The translations under genes were made by a program, and so were the position numbers. A stretch of 64,000 nucleotides of DNA. Origin: Apostichopus japonicus. Taxonomy: Eukaryota; Echinodermata; Holothuroidea; Aspidochirotida; Stichopodidae. How positions within the stretch are numbered: the first letter of the stretch is position 1; each line of letters starts with the position of its first letter. Location: NCBI RefSeq assembly GCF_037975245.1, contig NC_092579.1, forward strand, positions 379,001 to 443,000, written 5' to 3'. The notes under the pieces were generated by a model. It was not told where the DNA came from and searched no databases. It saw only the letters and a program-made list of their open reading frames with translations. Below, piece after piece: positions 39,887 to 52,134 of this stretch.

Positions 39887-40503
39887 ATTTCTAATTCACA
39901 AATCCTCTCTAAGCCATTTTGCATTTCTGAGTTCTGCAATAAGAGTATGTTTTAGATGAGTTAGACTTTAACTCTGAGTAAATGCAATATATATTATGGT
40001 TTAATATGAATTGGCAAATGGTTCGTATTAAGTCTGAAGAATTACAAAATGTACAGAAAATTTATTGTTTGCAATTAGCCAAACTTAACCAACATCAAGG
40101 ACAGTTTGAATTCTGACTCGATTACTTAGTGTAGAAACAAAGATGTTTAAAAGAGCATTACTGGCTAGTATTTTAAATCTTTCAATTTATACATCAAAAT
40201 ATGTTATTCTTTCTCTTAAATGTTAAGAATTCATCCACCAAACTAAGAAGGTTGGTCAAGATCTTTCTTCCTTACATAAGACCAGAGAGGAGAAGGGAGG
40301 GCAAGCAGGAAGCATGTGACCTTCCATATGCGATAATGTCACCATAAAAGAAAGCTAACTGCCCCCTTTACTTGTTTACTGACCCTTGTACAGGTGCTTT
40401 ATCTACCCAACAAGTTTAGCCATTTCAGATAGTTTTGTACAGTGACTAATGTAGGGCCATTTAATTTATCTTCTGCCCATTCCCACTTTGTTAGCCTGTG
40501 ATG

Positions 40504-40735
40504 ACTCTTGTGCTTCACATTGATTGGTCAATATCAATCTTGTGCTTCACATTGATTGGTCAATATCAATCTTGTGCTTCACATTGATTGGTCAATATCA
40601 ATCTTGTGCTTCACATTGATTGGTCAATATCAAGTCTTGTGCTTCACATTGATTGGTCAATATCAAGTCTTGTGCTTCACATTGGTCAATATCAATCTTG
40701 TGCTTCACATTGGTCAATATCAAGTCCTGCCCCTC
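40504..40735. repeat. Short minisatellite, ~32-bp unit, ~8 copies
   Basis: 'cttgtgcttcacattgattg' plus 'gtcaatatcaa' repeats. The last units lack the 'gatt' of 'cattgattggtc'. Open frames in both directions translate the repeat only. Confidence 0.93.
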
Positions 40736-43000
40736 AATATCTTTTTCGTAACAAGTTGATGATGGTCTTAAAGGCAGTGAAGATTCGCCCCAAACCGTGT
40801 GCTGCGCTCTGAAAAAGTTTACTTTCCGTTGCTTGCAAGTCAAGTTTTCTTCTTGTCGCTACAAAATGCAGACAGTAATGAAAAGTGATACCTTGTTATC
40901 TTTTATCTAGACTTGAGATGTCCATCGCTGCTATGTACACTGTGTTGTGGGTGTTGACCGTAGCTGCATGTATTGACTGTGTACTAGTGTCTAATTACCG
41001 ACGGTAGCAAGCTGTGTGTGTATTTTCTGGGATTGATGGTGGTGTCTAACACTTCTGTTACACCTCATTCCAAACTAGGTCAGATTACCGGCATGAGACA
41101 TTTCTTCGTGCGTGAGTCTTCACACCCTTTAAGTCATCAATTTATCTTACCAGTCTGTCACAAAATGTTTATTTTTACAAAAGGACAATTTTAGATTACT
41201 TTCAGATCTATTTTATGTTATGCTACTGCACCATTTCAAGTGTGTGTTAAACTATAATGATAAACATACCTGGACATAGGGTTAGCCCCCACACCCCTAA
41301 CACTGTTATACCAATAGCTGGACATAGGGTTAGCCCTACACCCCTAACACTGTTATACCTTATGTAAAGTAGTCATAAACAGTGTAAAACACTACCTGGT
41401 GTAATCACATTCAGGGATATTATGTAAGGGTAAATGTGATTGGATAACACAATGCTACTATTGAGTGTTTGCAGGGGAGGGGGAATGTGGGGGGGGGGTC
41501 ATTTTTTTAATGCTAATATTTGAGTGTGGTAATGTTGGGTAATCTTTGTTAAAACTGAAGGGTAATTTAATAACCAGTGGTGCTAGTAGTGTTTATATAG
41601 GTGATGGACAGTATTAGTATGTAACATAAGTATTGTAATGTAATGTTGTAAGTATAGCTTACATTCATAGGTAGCTTAAATAGGTATTGGGAAGGATAAT
41701 GGTTATATGGGACCTATTTATGATGGATTTGAGTACAATGAATTCAAAATGAATTGGTTAGGGTTAACCTTTCGTGCTTCATAATATCATTATACAGCCA
41801 TAGCACACAACCCACGCTGAATCAGTATCCGTAGTGTCCCTCACATCATTATATAACAAACAGCATAATCACTTAATGACAGTTACATCACTCTCTGCAA
41901 ACTTAATTTCAAATTAGGCATTTTGTCGGCCAAAAAACTGACTGTGCTGCTATGGAAGCAAAAGTCTATGACTGATAAATTAGACAATGAAAGCTGACGT
42001 CATGGCAGCGAAGCACAAGTTATGACAGCACTGATAAACTGTAGGCATACATTACTATATACACTGATGTGATGACCTCTTTACATGGTATGATGCAATG
42101 GTATCCAACCAGCTGCTTTAAGCTTGTATGTGTCACTATTCGAAATTGGCAAAATGAACTTTTCTTTGTCTTGTATGTTAGTATTAATGATCACTCGTCA
42201 CGTATATTTGCTACTGTTCTTGCCTACCGTGAATGTTGTAAAATATCGTTTTGTTAGTTTTTTATCAACACAATCAGATAACGCTGCAGTTGAAATTACA
42301 ACAAAGAACAAAATAATCATTGTCTTTTCTTTCACTCTGTTCTGTCTCTTGTTCGTGAACTTGAATATATGAGTTTAGTTTAGTATGATCACAAGGGATA
42401 GAATGTCCCCATCAAGGACCCTATAAAATATGTTGAAAACAGAAACATCAAATCTTGTTTCACTTCTTAAAATAACCTTCTGAACTAGCACTCTTAAAAC
42501 CATTGACATGTTAGAAAGGACGACGTGCTGACTAGCACAAATCATTCCATTCGCTTACAACCCATTTTGAAAAGATAATCTAACGAGAATTTAATCTACC
42601 ACAAACTTTCTGCGACTTAATAACCTTTCGTGTTCCTTCCCTTTGAGAAACGGAAAATTCACTTAATGCTATGTTATCAATATCATGGACAATCTTGTAC
42701 ACTTGAATTGCATCCACTCTTATAACCTTCTAACCTCCAGAGTGTTAGTCCGAAGTCTCTCATGATAGGAAACATCATAAAGTGAGTGAATTAACATGGA
42801 AGCACGTCTTTAAACTATTACCACAACTTCCTTATACTAGGAAATTAAGGATTCCAAGCCCAAAAAGCATACTTAAGATAAGGTCAACTGCTCATACAAT
42901 CTAACATTCTTTCTGTATATACTTAAAATTACTAAAAAGTAATATGTATTGAATTCACTCAAATACAACAACCCCTCTCCGCTCCTCTTTATCGCACCCT
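40736..43000. other. Gene-free sequence with one small duplication
   Basis: Mostly unique. 'tggacatagggttagccc' with 'acacccctaacactgttata' is duplicated at about 41270-41365. A G-rich tract lies near 41475-41500. No convincing exon. Confidence 0.45.
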
Positions 43001-43006
43001 GCAAAC

Positions 43007-43383
43007 CAGTGGCGTAGGAAGGTACTTTTGAGTGAGGGGGCTGAAGACTGATGGCCGGCCTGGGGGAGGGGTCTAAGGGGAGGGGGTGCCCCCTCCCCTT
43101 TGGATTTTTTTTGCATTTCCAGGAAGCCTCAGATGCAATTTGGTGCAATATAGCACACTTCAACCCACCCACTCCATTTTGTATATAATTTTGCATTTTC
43201 ACCTGGCCTTAGATGCAATTTGGTGCTCCAAATGAGATTTTTTTCTCATTTGGAAATGAAAAAGGGGTTTTCTGACTTGCGAAGCGGGGGGGGGGGGCGG
43301 AATGATACTTCCGCCCCTCCATATTTTTCACTGGGGGGGGGCAGGCACCCCCCAGCCCCCCCCCCCCGGTTCCTACGCCCTTG
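43007..43383. mobile_element. Non-autonomous hAT-like element, 377 bp
   Basis: Ends: CAGTGGCGTAGGAAGG at 43007 and GGTTCCTACGCCCTTG ending at 43383 (12 of 14 outer bases pair). An 8-bp target duplication, CTGCAAAC, lies at 42999-43006 and 43384-43391. Inside are long G and C tracts and the block 'gggtgccccctccccttt' followed by 'ttggattttttttgcat', shared with elements near 50390 and 51530. No transposase. Confidence 0.9.
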
Positions 43384-43418
43384 CTGCAAACGTAATGTTT
43401 CTCATTCTTGTGAAAGTT

Positions 43419-43502
43419 AGAGGGCCTGACGTGTCGAACCGATAGCAGGATCTTCTTCAAAGGTAAACGGGATCCTGTTAGGATCGAGACGGCACGCCCT
43501 CT
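43419..43502. repeat. Imperfect inverted repeat (hairpin), ~33-bp arms
   Basis: AGAGGGCCTGACGTGTCGAA at 43419 onward pairs imperfectly with the run ending GAGACGGCACGCCCTCT near 43502; CAGGATC/GATCCTG close the stem around 'ttcttcaaaggtaaacgg'. Probably a fold-back or remnant of a mobile element. It accounts for much of the minus-strand frame here. Confidence 0.65.
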
Positions 43503-43509
43503 GACTTTT

Positions 43510-44615
43510 ACATATTTACCTGCACAGGTGTTTTGCACAAGATAAGCAGGTTCTTTAAGAGTTTTGTTTTCTCCTTTTGATTCACTGCTCATTCTTTCCG
43601 ATTTTGGAAATGTTATTTCCGATTCTGTACGGGGTCACTGCTGTTGTGTTCGCTGTCACTTCCTTCATTGTATAGTCTCATACGTGAGCAGAGGGAATAG
43701 CGAACGTGAGAATGTTCATGTCAATGCTAGTTTTACTGTTGATACGGCCAGAGCTAGCAGGAAACCAGAACACCACGATTATGAACAACTTGACAATGCA
43801 GGGCGATGACGTCCAGGGACACATAATGAGAACCAGTCATCCCCACCCTCTGTTAGCTAGTTTCTCTGTGGGCCAGCTTCCCATATCCCGGTCAACAAAG
43901 CATGGCAAGGGACGTACTGTGTATGTGTTCGCATAAAATGACAATAGGTTGGTTTCTTCTTGCAAAACGCTTTCAGGTCATGTTCACCCTTCCTGTGGAA
44001 ATAAGCAATGTGTAAATCCCATGCACGTTCGCCTTCGGACCTTCAAAATGAGCCTAATAACGCGCACGGGGATTTCATATACACCTTGTAGAATGTCCAT
44101 ACTTAATTACAAGTGGACGTGACATACGTGTTAATACTGGTCAGACATGCCCCCACGCCCCTACTATCACTCTGCTCATGTAATGTATTTCACCCGGATG
44201 CAGTTTCCCTTAGCAACCAGCAGTTCAAATTATCTAGAATGTTTGCCAATTGCACAATCGAACTTTAATCATGTGTTTTCATATGCACTTGTTTTCCTCG
44301 TGAGGTTTTGTTTAGAATTTAGCCCTACTGTTATAAGTTTAACTATTATTTAAACTGCGACTTGGCCAGCAAAACGTACGACTTAAAGCCTAATTACAAT
44401 TAAATTACAAGGTGCATAATGTTTGTCTTGGCTGCCTACAACTGAAAAGTTCTATGCGTTACATTTTCGTGACGTCACAGTGTCACGAGCTGCACTTTAA
44501 TATAGATATTTTATGTGTCAGTAAACAAATATTCACCTCTGACTAAAATAAACCAAGCAATGAACCCTTGGTAAGTTGAATTTCTGGTCACCTGTCAAAC
44601 AAAACTCCATTACCA
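43510..44615. other. Gene-free sequence; two uncertain short frames
   Basis: In one frame 43600-43670 reads a hydrophobic stretch (VTAVVFAVTSFIV) before a stop. In another, 43700-43809 reads ENVHVNASFTVDTARASRKP and HHDYEQLDNAGR before a stop. They could be remnants of a membrane-protein exon, but the frame shift between them and the lack of clear splice sites leave this unsupported. Confidence 0.25.
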
Positions 44616-44631
44616 TATGAAGACTTGTTTC

Positions 44632-45083
44632 CCAACCTTGCACCTTATCCCTCCACATATCCCACCCTTGCACCTTATCCCTCCCCATATCCCACCCTTG
44701 CACCATATCCCTCCCCATATCCAACCCTTGCACCGTATCCCTCCTCATATCCCACCCTTGCACCTTATTCCTCCCCATTTCCCACCCTTGCACCTTATCC
44801 CTCCCCATATCCCACCCTTGCACCTTATCCCTCCCCATATCCCACCCTTGCACCTTATCCCTCCTCATATCCCACCCTCGCACCTTATCCCTCCCCATAT
44901 CCCACCCTCGCGCCTTATCCCTCCCCATATCCCACCCTTGTGCCTTTTCCCTCCCCATATCTCACCCTTGCACCTTATCCCTCCCCATATCCCACCCTTG
45001 CACCTTATCCCTCCCCATATCCCACCCTTGCACCTTATCCCTCCCCATATCTCACCCTTGCACCATATCCCTCTCCATATCAT
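44632..45083. repeat. Minisatellite, 30-bp unit, ~15 copies
   Basis: Unit: 'cttgcaccttatccctcccc' plus 'atatcccacc'. Because 30 is a multiple of 3, every frame on both strands stays open; this explains long Pro-rich (plus strand) and Gly/Trp-rich (minus strand) frames from 44533 to 45350. No gene is indicated. Confidence 0.95.
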
Positions 45084-45836
45084 GTCTTCCTCTCTTCTCT
45101 TGTCCGACCATGTCCTTCCTTCCCCCACATCTTCTTCCTCCGCCATCCATCCCTCCCCATATCCCCCTCCCATAACGTCCTCGTGGTGTACGCCGCTCTT
45201 GGTTTATATTCGAATAGTCATTGCTTGCAGGTATATCATAGAGTACAGGTCATATATAATTCACGTGTCCACGATTTCCTATCTGGTGGGAACATAAGAG
45301 GTGCTAAGACCATATATATACCAATCTATTTAACTTCTCACTTGGTGTAGAGAAAAGTTACTGACAAAGGGGCAGAATTGCTTTCATCATGTAATAAAAA
45401 AAACTTGACGGAAAATCCCCAACATTTGTCTTTGTTGCGTAACTCTTAACTGCCATACGTTGTAGGCCTATGTTCATGGCGCCGTTATGTCCCTTGCACC
45501 CCTTCTTAAATATATATCTTACCAGTAATTTCCGCCTGTAACGGCATTAACCAAACAATGAACCCTTGGTAAGCTGACTTTCGAGTCACCTTTCAAACAT
45601 AAGCTTAAACTCAATGAACCTTGGCGACTTGCCTCCGTTCGTTTTTAGCAGTATCCACGTAGGAATTATATTTTACAAAATCAACGATATGAAGTTTTTC
45701 TCGTCCACATATTACTCCTTCTCCCTCTTGATGTTCACTCTGATCCTCATCTTCCCCTTCCTTTAGTGGTATCATCCGGCCCTTATACTCGGTAGCTGTT
45801 TGTCCGTATTGGAATAGATATCGGGTAATTTGCATG
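45084..45836. other. Gene-free sequence with a weak minus-strand frame
   Basis: A ~55-bp block with 'caatgaacccttggtaag' and 'gtcacct' occurs at about 44552 and again at about 45550, flanking the 30-bp array. The minus-strand frame 45835-45611 (74 codons, acidic: PLKEGEDEDQSEHQEGEGVI) starts inside the target duplication of the next element. I cannot assign it. Confidence 0.35.
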
Positions 45837-47262
45837 CATGGGCGGGATTACGGGGGGGGGGGGGGGGCATTCGCCCCCTTACTTGTTCCCAGACCTTAGT
45901 TCACTTTTTTGTCGTTTTTGCAGACAAATGTGCACAACTCCAATCGAAATTATTCCCCCACAACAGCTCTATCAAATAGGCCTATTTGATTCGAATCTAA
46001 GTCGAATTGTGTTTAACATCGTAACATGTAGCATGCAGAATTACTGGAGCTGGAACTAGCACAAGGTTCGCAGCACAGGTTACGAATTCTGGAGCTAACA
46101 CACTAGCGATTCAATTCTGCATGTGATGAATCCGCGGCATGTGCTACAGTGCTAGCTTCATGAATTGATTGTCAACGTTGCTGCTCTACTGAATGCGTTG
46201 AATAACTAAATCCAGAGAAACGATTTACGAAAGCCAGATTTGCATATTGGGTATATCAATAATTAAATTCAATACACTGACACATGACACCCCCCCCCCC
46301 TGATAATCTGGCATTAGTACAAACATAATGCTGGTACTGCCAAGTAATAATTTCATTTCAAAATCTCAGCCAGTACTATGAAATGACCCGTAAATATTGC
46401 TCCATGTTGCACCTAGTCGCATTGTAAAATCCAAAAAGTCACCCGCCTCGACTTCAGTGGCGACGGAACCGGTGGACTTGAGGGGCTTATCCCCCATGAA
46501 AAAAGTGGGGGGGGGGGTAAAGGTATGTTCAGCCCCGAATATTTGCCGAGTGCTCCAAGAAGTGGGGACTGCGGGGAGAATTTCGAAGTGGGTGCTGAAC
46601 ATATTCTTGATCGGTCCAATGCACAATATACTAATCATTTTAGGGGCAAAGAACTGTCTAGATGCGATTTATTGTTACCAGAGGTGTCATTTTTGCTGAT
46701 CTAGGATTTCCTTTTTGCTTAAAATTCGACGCGCCGCGCCAACTGATGGTAGTGCACCGCCTAAGTAGTGACGTATAAGCTTCAGTTGTACATCACCACA
46801 TAAGTTTTCTATCCGTCCTCCCTAAATTTACACACATTCATTAATTGTTTAGATGCAATTTAAAGCCTATATGGGTGTTAATTTTACCGATCTAAGGGTT
46901 ACTTTTCATCGAAAATTTCGACGCTCCTTGCCAACCGATGATGGCGCTCCGCTTAGATAGTGACGTATAACAAAAGTTGTATATCACCATCTGACCATTT
47001 GTTCTACTATCAATCCTCTTCAAATTTTTAAACGATAATTAACTATCTAGATACAATTTGCAGACATGAGATCCATATTTCAAGGATGGATACATTCAGC
47101 TTAGAGCACTCGGGAAGTGCCGTTTCAGGCCATCTGGAGGGTTTGTAAAGCCAAAAAATTTCTTGTACGCTCCGCGCCAACTGATGGTGGCGCTCCGCAT
47201 AGATAGTCTTGCTGGCAGGTTTGCCCCCCCCCCCACTTTCACAACTCAAATCCCGCCCCCTG
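45837..47262. mobile_element. Non-autonomous hAT-like element, ~1.43 kb
   Basis: Left end CATGGGCGGGATTAC at 45837; right end AAATCCCGCCCCCTG ending at 47262 (inverted, one indel). An 8-bp target duplication, TTTGCATG, lies at 45829-45836 and 47263-47270. The interior has long poly-G/C tracts and a segment at 47070-47200 ('gggaagtgccgtttcaggc', 'catctggagggtttgtaaa') that is repeated in inverse orientation at 50755-50810 inside another element, so the two are related. There is no transposase. A second end-like sequence, CAGTGGCGACGGAAC at ~46455, hints at a nested relative without a visible partner. Confidence 0.75.
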
Positions 47263-47435
47263 TTTGCATGTTTAATCATATATGAGTGATCTTCAGGCGT
47301 TCAGTTGTAATTCCTGGTGTACGGAAGAGACATATGAATCATCTACATGCGGATAGGACTAAACGAATAAACTTCATCACCTCGTTTCGAATAGAATGAA
47401 CACGAAAGAACAATCCGTTCTTATTGACTCAGATG

Positions 47436-48219
47436 CAAGGGCGGCGGAAGCACTTTTAATCTGGGGGGGCACCAACGTCGAAGGGCACTTTGCAGAAATT
47501 CGATTGGACTGATGCAGCCTGATATTTAGCACCCTTCATAACTCTTATTGAATTATCTTATTTGCGTATACACATCACTCCAGCAACGCCCCCCCCCCCC
47601 CCCTCAAGGAAACAATGCATACTAGCACTGCAATATATCTAATGTGCAAATTGGGAAACAAGGAGCAAGTTTTCTTTCGAGACAAAATGAGGTGAAATCA
47701 TTATAAAGTCCCAAGTCCCTGCATACGTACGCGATCGATACATGCATGAAAGCAAATGAAATTTGTCAAAATACGAAAGGATGGGGTAGGGTTATGTGTT
47801 TTTGAATGGTTAAACTGATATTATTATGATCATTATTATTGTACTGACTTTCCCAATAATTATAACCAATATGGAAGGGTAATAACACGGCACATGCTTG
47901 TATGTTATTGGCATGCGATGTAATAACCTTTGCATGCCTATATGATATGCGCATTAACATGTTAAACGCGCGCGGAGCGCGCCAAAAATTTGGGTAATAT
48001 TTTTCGGGCAAGTCGTTACAGCCCCCCAAATCAAATTGCGCTCCTATGCCTATGGTAGTAAACATTTAAAACTTCCCGAAATATTTCATTCAACGTGGGT
48101 TTCGCTTTGTAAACTCTTTTTTTATTTAGAAATTTTATGTAGAAAAAGGGCACATTTTTAACCCGAGGAAAAGTGGGGGGGCACGTGCCCCCTGTGCCCC
48201 CCCGGTTCCGCCGCCCTTG
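47436..48219. mobile_element. Non-autonomous hAT-like element, 784 bp
   Basis: Perfect 14-bp inverted ends: CAAGGGCGGCGGAA at 47436 and TTCCGCCGCCCTTG ending at 48219. An 8-bp target duplication, CTCAGATG, lies at 47428-47435 and 48220-48227. Inside, 47880-48055 is a truncated copy of the element at 55035-55527 (shared 'gcgcgcggagcgcgc', 'tttttcgggcaagtcgttac', 'ctcctatgcctatgg'). Long C tract at 47588-47603. Confidence 0.92.
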
Positions 48220-48227
48220 CTCAGATG

Positions 48228-50230
48228 GAGATGTGTTGGCACCCAGGAGTATATTGTAGGGATGCGTTTCATAATACCCCCCTCCCCTCCCCCCACACAC
48301 ACTCTCCGTATTTACGTCACGCCACCGATTACTAAACAATTTCATTAACTTGGATGCATACTTGCATCTATCTGTACTTACAAGTAGCCTACATAGAAGT
48401 CATCCTCTATAGTGATATGGAATTCGGAGAAATGTGATCTAAAATGAGCTGCATGGGAAATGTTACAAAATCAGTAAAATGTTTGTAGTCTGTTGGTGTT
48501 TTTGTAGTTTGTCATCCATGCAGCCTGTGGGGACATGTGCAGGTTTTTCCGCCTGATAAATATAGTTCAAGAATACAGAAACAAGGATTTCCTTTGCTTA
48601 GTAACGATAAGGAAATATCAATACATGACACTAACCAAACAAATACGCTGGAAGATTCACATGAATATAAAGTATTTCTTGCTCTCACAGGTTGTTTATA
48701 GCGAATCGTGACCCCAAACAGGACATTATGCGTTACCATGGCGACACAATATTCACTGGGGTTTGATCCATACCCGTACATATGGGTGGTTGATATCTGC
48801 AAGTACAAACACATACATACATATTGCACATGTGCGCATGTCCAAGAATAACCCTATCAGTTTTGTACTTTGGTTTACATAGGAGTAAAATCACATCAGT
48901 TTTCAGAACCGCTTGTTTAGCATTTTAGAATAGTTCACAAGCGCTCAGTCTTTGCCAATCCATCCCACCGTCATAATTTCTCATCCGAGTTATGATGTGG
49001 TTTTTACATAACTCAGTGGTTGAAGAGAGAATCTTTGCCAATATCAGGGAAAGACCATTATCGTCCTGACGTATACCTATATCAATACCCGGTTATGTCT
49101 GTTGAATAGTAGTATATAATGTACTCATCTACATACTATTCTGTTAACTTGAAACCTGAACTGGTCACACTTTATGAAGTACGTTGTAATTCCTGCTTGG
49201 ACATAACCAGCCTTACAAGTCTCGGAACATCTAAGTTGAATGAACCAACTGTAAATATCTCCTAAAGATTTTAAACTAACCTTTCGAAAAGCTGTTTAGA
49301 CTTTCTTATGAATATAAGTTCATGTATCAACGTCCTTGCATACATCGTTATTCTGTCCGAAACAAAACATGATGCTGAAATCCCATCACCTCGGCTTGAC
49401 TATTTAACTTGCATTTAACATTATCAAGTACTAAAGTAGATTTTTTGAAGCTTTCCCGCGTTATGTTATACCATTATCATAAAATTTATGGGCGACGAAA
49501 TTTTAAAGGTAATATTTTCCCCTTCAAAAATCCATTTGAAAAACAATAAAATTAAGGAGGGTGTCTAATTTTATTTCGAGTCATTCATTACAATTGGTAC
49601 AAACACGTAAAAACACGTTAGTTCGAACAAGAGATCCACCTCACGTAGGACATTGAATAGATGTGAAAAAAGTTGAAAATATTCATTGTGATGACACGTG
49701 AACCTTTAATGACATATAACTGTTTTCAAAACAGAAATATTTGACGTCACATCTGTTTACTTTCGGTTTGCCCTTACAGTAATTGTGTGCGGTTTTGCGC
49801 GGTGTTATGCTTGGCCTACGTGTGTTTATCATTGAAAGAGAAGTGAGTCATTCATTTCGTCGAATAACACATTCCAAAATGTTCTTCACTTTCAGGTAAC
49901 ACTCGCCTACGAGAGTATTTACATGATTCCTTTAGTTCATATACGTAACTGGTGACAGAGTAATGTGAGATGACCGCGTATGTTTGTTTGTCAATGATAT
50001 GGTTAAAAGTATGATTAGGTGACGTAGCATAATAACTATAGAACCCTTGTAATTCTTGTATCTCTTGCCTAAGCTGGGCTTTAGCAAGTCGAAAATCTAC
50101 TCATTTACCTACCCCATTCCCTACATTCCCCTACCCCCTCCAATCCCTCCCCCATTGTCCCCTCTGCCGAAATAATTTCTGTCCTCTGAAAAATGATAAG
50201 TGTGCATCGTAAGTTTGGAAGAGAATCAGC
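48228..50230. other. Gene-free sequence, no feature seen
   Basis: About 2 kb of unique sequence. Short frames of up to 105 codons show no family resemblance and no splice context. Confidence 0.45.
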
Positions 50231-50237
50231 CTGTTTA

Positions 50238-50327
50238 AACTCCAGCTAGGAATTCAAGTACTACCTGTACTGTGTTACCTTATACCTCAACTGCCGCGGC
50301 TATCTCGGCCATAAGACGCCGTACAGG
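50238..50327. repeat. First unit of the 97-bp minisatellite, split off by an insertion
   Basis: 'ccagctaggaattcaagta' through 'ggccataagacgccgtacag' is one array unit. It is separated from the main array at 52135 by the element inserted at 50328-52134. Confidence 0.93.
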
Positions 50328-50645
50328 CACTGGCGGATCCAGGGCCTTTGTTTGGGAGGGGCCAAAGTGGCATTAGAGTGATATGGGGGAGGGGTCTAAG
50401 GGGAGGGGTGCCCCCTCCCCTTTGGAAAATTTTCTATTGCTGAATGCCCTCAGATGCAATTTGGTGCGACAAAAGTGTACAATGGTGATGTTAATTTACT
50501 TCTAAAAAAAATGTTTCCCAGGTGTAATTTTCTAAAATATTTATAAAACAAAGTTGGGATCATCTTTCTCAAGAAATTTTATTTCTTACAACCAGCCTGT
50601 AACTGCAAAATTGTGTTAAACTATAAATCCTCATGCTCATACATT

Positions 50646-51441
50646 CATGGGCGGCGATCCGTACTTTCGAGTGTGGGGGGGGGGGGGGGGGATATGACCT
50701 TGTTGACTATCTAAGCGTAGCGCCACCATGTGTTGGCGCGAAGCGTACAAGAAAATTTGGGAATTTACAAACCCTCTAGATGGCCTGAAACGGCACTTCC
50801 CAAGGTTTCCAAGCGGCATATACCCAACTTTAAAATAGGGATATCATGTCCGAAATATCTCATAATCAGGATCCAAAATACTTTTTTTTTAATTTCGGGT
50901 GTTATTTTGGGAAAATTGCCCCTGTCAATCTTGTTTCAGGCGCTACGTTAGAATGTTCGAGAGCTCTTTTATATTATTCGATGAAGAAAATGGCCTCATG
51001 CAGGCTATTATAGGCCTATACACATGCAATACACAATTACACATAGTTACATTCCTAGGTACCGATTGCTAGGGCATCCAGGTGAAACGTGTATTAAGCA
51101 TTACCCTGGTAACATGAGATTCTCAGCTGTTCGAGGGAACATGTACGTGTGTAGGCCTACTATAGGGCCTATATGAATACTATGAGGGTGCATATATGTA
51201 CTATATCAATACCGTGATAAAGATAAAGACGGTTTATTTGAAAAGATCGCACTGCGTTTATGGTAGGCGAGAAATGAAGCTAAAAAAGAGCCGTACATTC
51301 ACGATGATACATAAATGTAGGCATGAAAATATTCTTATCCCTGGCATTTGCTGGGGGGATATGGTGTATTACACCCCCTCCACCCATTTTGATGGGGGAT
51401 ATATCCCCCCTCCCCCCCTCCCCTCAGGATCGCCGCCCATT
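50646..51441. mobile_element. Nested non-autonomous hAT-like element, 796 bp
   Basis: Ends CATGGGCGGCGATCC (50646) and GGATCGCCGCCCATT (ending 51441), 14 of 15 paired. An 8-bp duplication, CATACATT, lies at 50638-50645 and 51442-51449. A 16-nt-scale G tract follows the left end and C tracts precede the right end. Part of its interior matches 47070-47200 in inverse orientation. Confidence 0.88.
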
Positions 51442-51451
51442 CATACATTTA

Positions 51452-51963
51452 CATAGCTCCCAACTCTTGAGAGGGCAAATGCTGGTCCATTCCACGAATC
51501 GCCGTCCTGGGGGAAGGGTATAAGGGAAGGGGGTGTCCCCCTCCCCTTTTGATTTTTTTTGGAATCCTGGTGATGCCTACATGTAAAATGGTGGCACTTA
51601 GAAAAGCTTTTGTCACCCAAAATTTTCTGAGAGATATGCATTTTTTTGTGTGTAACATCAATAAATTGAATAGAAGGTGATAATTCATTCTTTCCCGTGG
51701 CATGAAAATGTTCGCTGCTCGCCCCAATGAAAAGAAATATAGGCTAATTTGAGGTTCAAATGATGCTGTAAAGGGGGTTTTATACTCTATTATGCTAAAT
51801 GCTAAAGTAATGATGGTTGCTAAGTCAAAAATTGATGCAAATTGTTTTTATGTATACTTAACAATTACAATGCGGTTTTTTCGGACGCTTATGCGGGTCA
51901 GCGGGTTTGGGTGTTAGAATGCGGGTCTAATTCCCGCGAATTGCGGGTCAGTTGGGAGCTCTG
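51452..51963. mobile_element. Probable second nested hAT-like element, ~512 bp
   Basis: CATAGCTCCCAACT at 51452 is matched by AGTTGGGAGCTCTG ending at 51963 (13 of 14 paired). The flanking duplication is imperfect: TACATTTA on the left against TGCATTTA if the right end is two bases shorter. It contains 'gggtgtccccctcccctttt', a piece shared with the neighbouring family, so boundaries may be composite. Confidence 0.55.
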
Positions 51964-52134
51964 CATTTAATTTTAAACCAGAAAACGAAAAGGTTTAGAC
52001 TAGTCTACCACTGCTATTCCTCTCGATTTTTTAAATTTCCAATCATATGATTTAGCGGATGTTCGGAAACATTTTTTGGCTCACCTTTGGGGGGGCCATG
52101 GCCCCCCTTGGCCCCCCCCTTGGATCCGCCAGTG

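Larger units (their letters stand above)
50328..52134. mobile_element. hAT-like element with two nested insertions, 1807 bp
   Basis: Perfect 14-bp inverted ends: CACTGGCGGATCCA at 50328 and TGGATCCGCCAGTG ending at 52134. An 8-bp target duplication, CGTACAGG, lies at 50320-50327 and 52135-52142. Removing it joins two parts of a normal 97-bp array unit. Without the nested elements (50646-51441 and 51452-51963) the element is about 500 bp, like its relatives. It shares 'ggggtctaaggggagggg' and 'cctcagatgcaatttggtg' with the element at 43007. Confidence 0.93.

Noticed and set aside
43209-43592. Minus-strand 127-codon frame beginning MSSESKGENKTLKEPAYL
   Set aside because: It crosses a hairpin repeat and then runs into a hAT-like element and its target duplication. 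No recognisable domain.
44533-45350. Pro-rich plus-strand frames up to 241 codons and Gly/Trp-rich minus-strand frames
   Set aside because: Repeat translation of a 30-bp unit, which leaves several frames open at once. There is no start, splice or family evidence.
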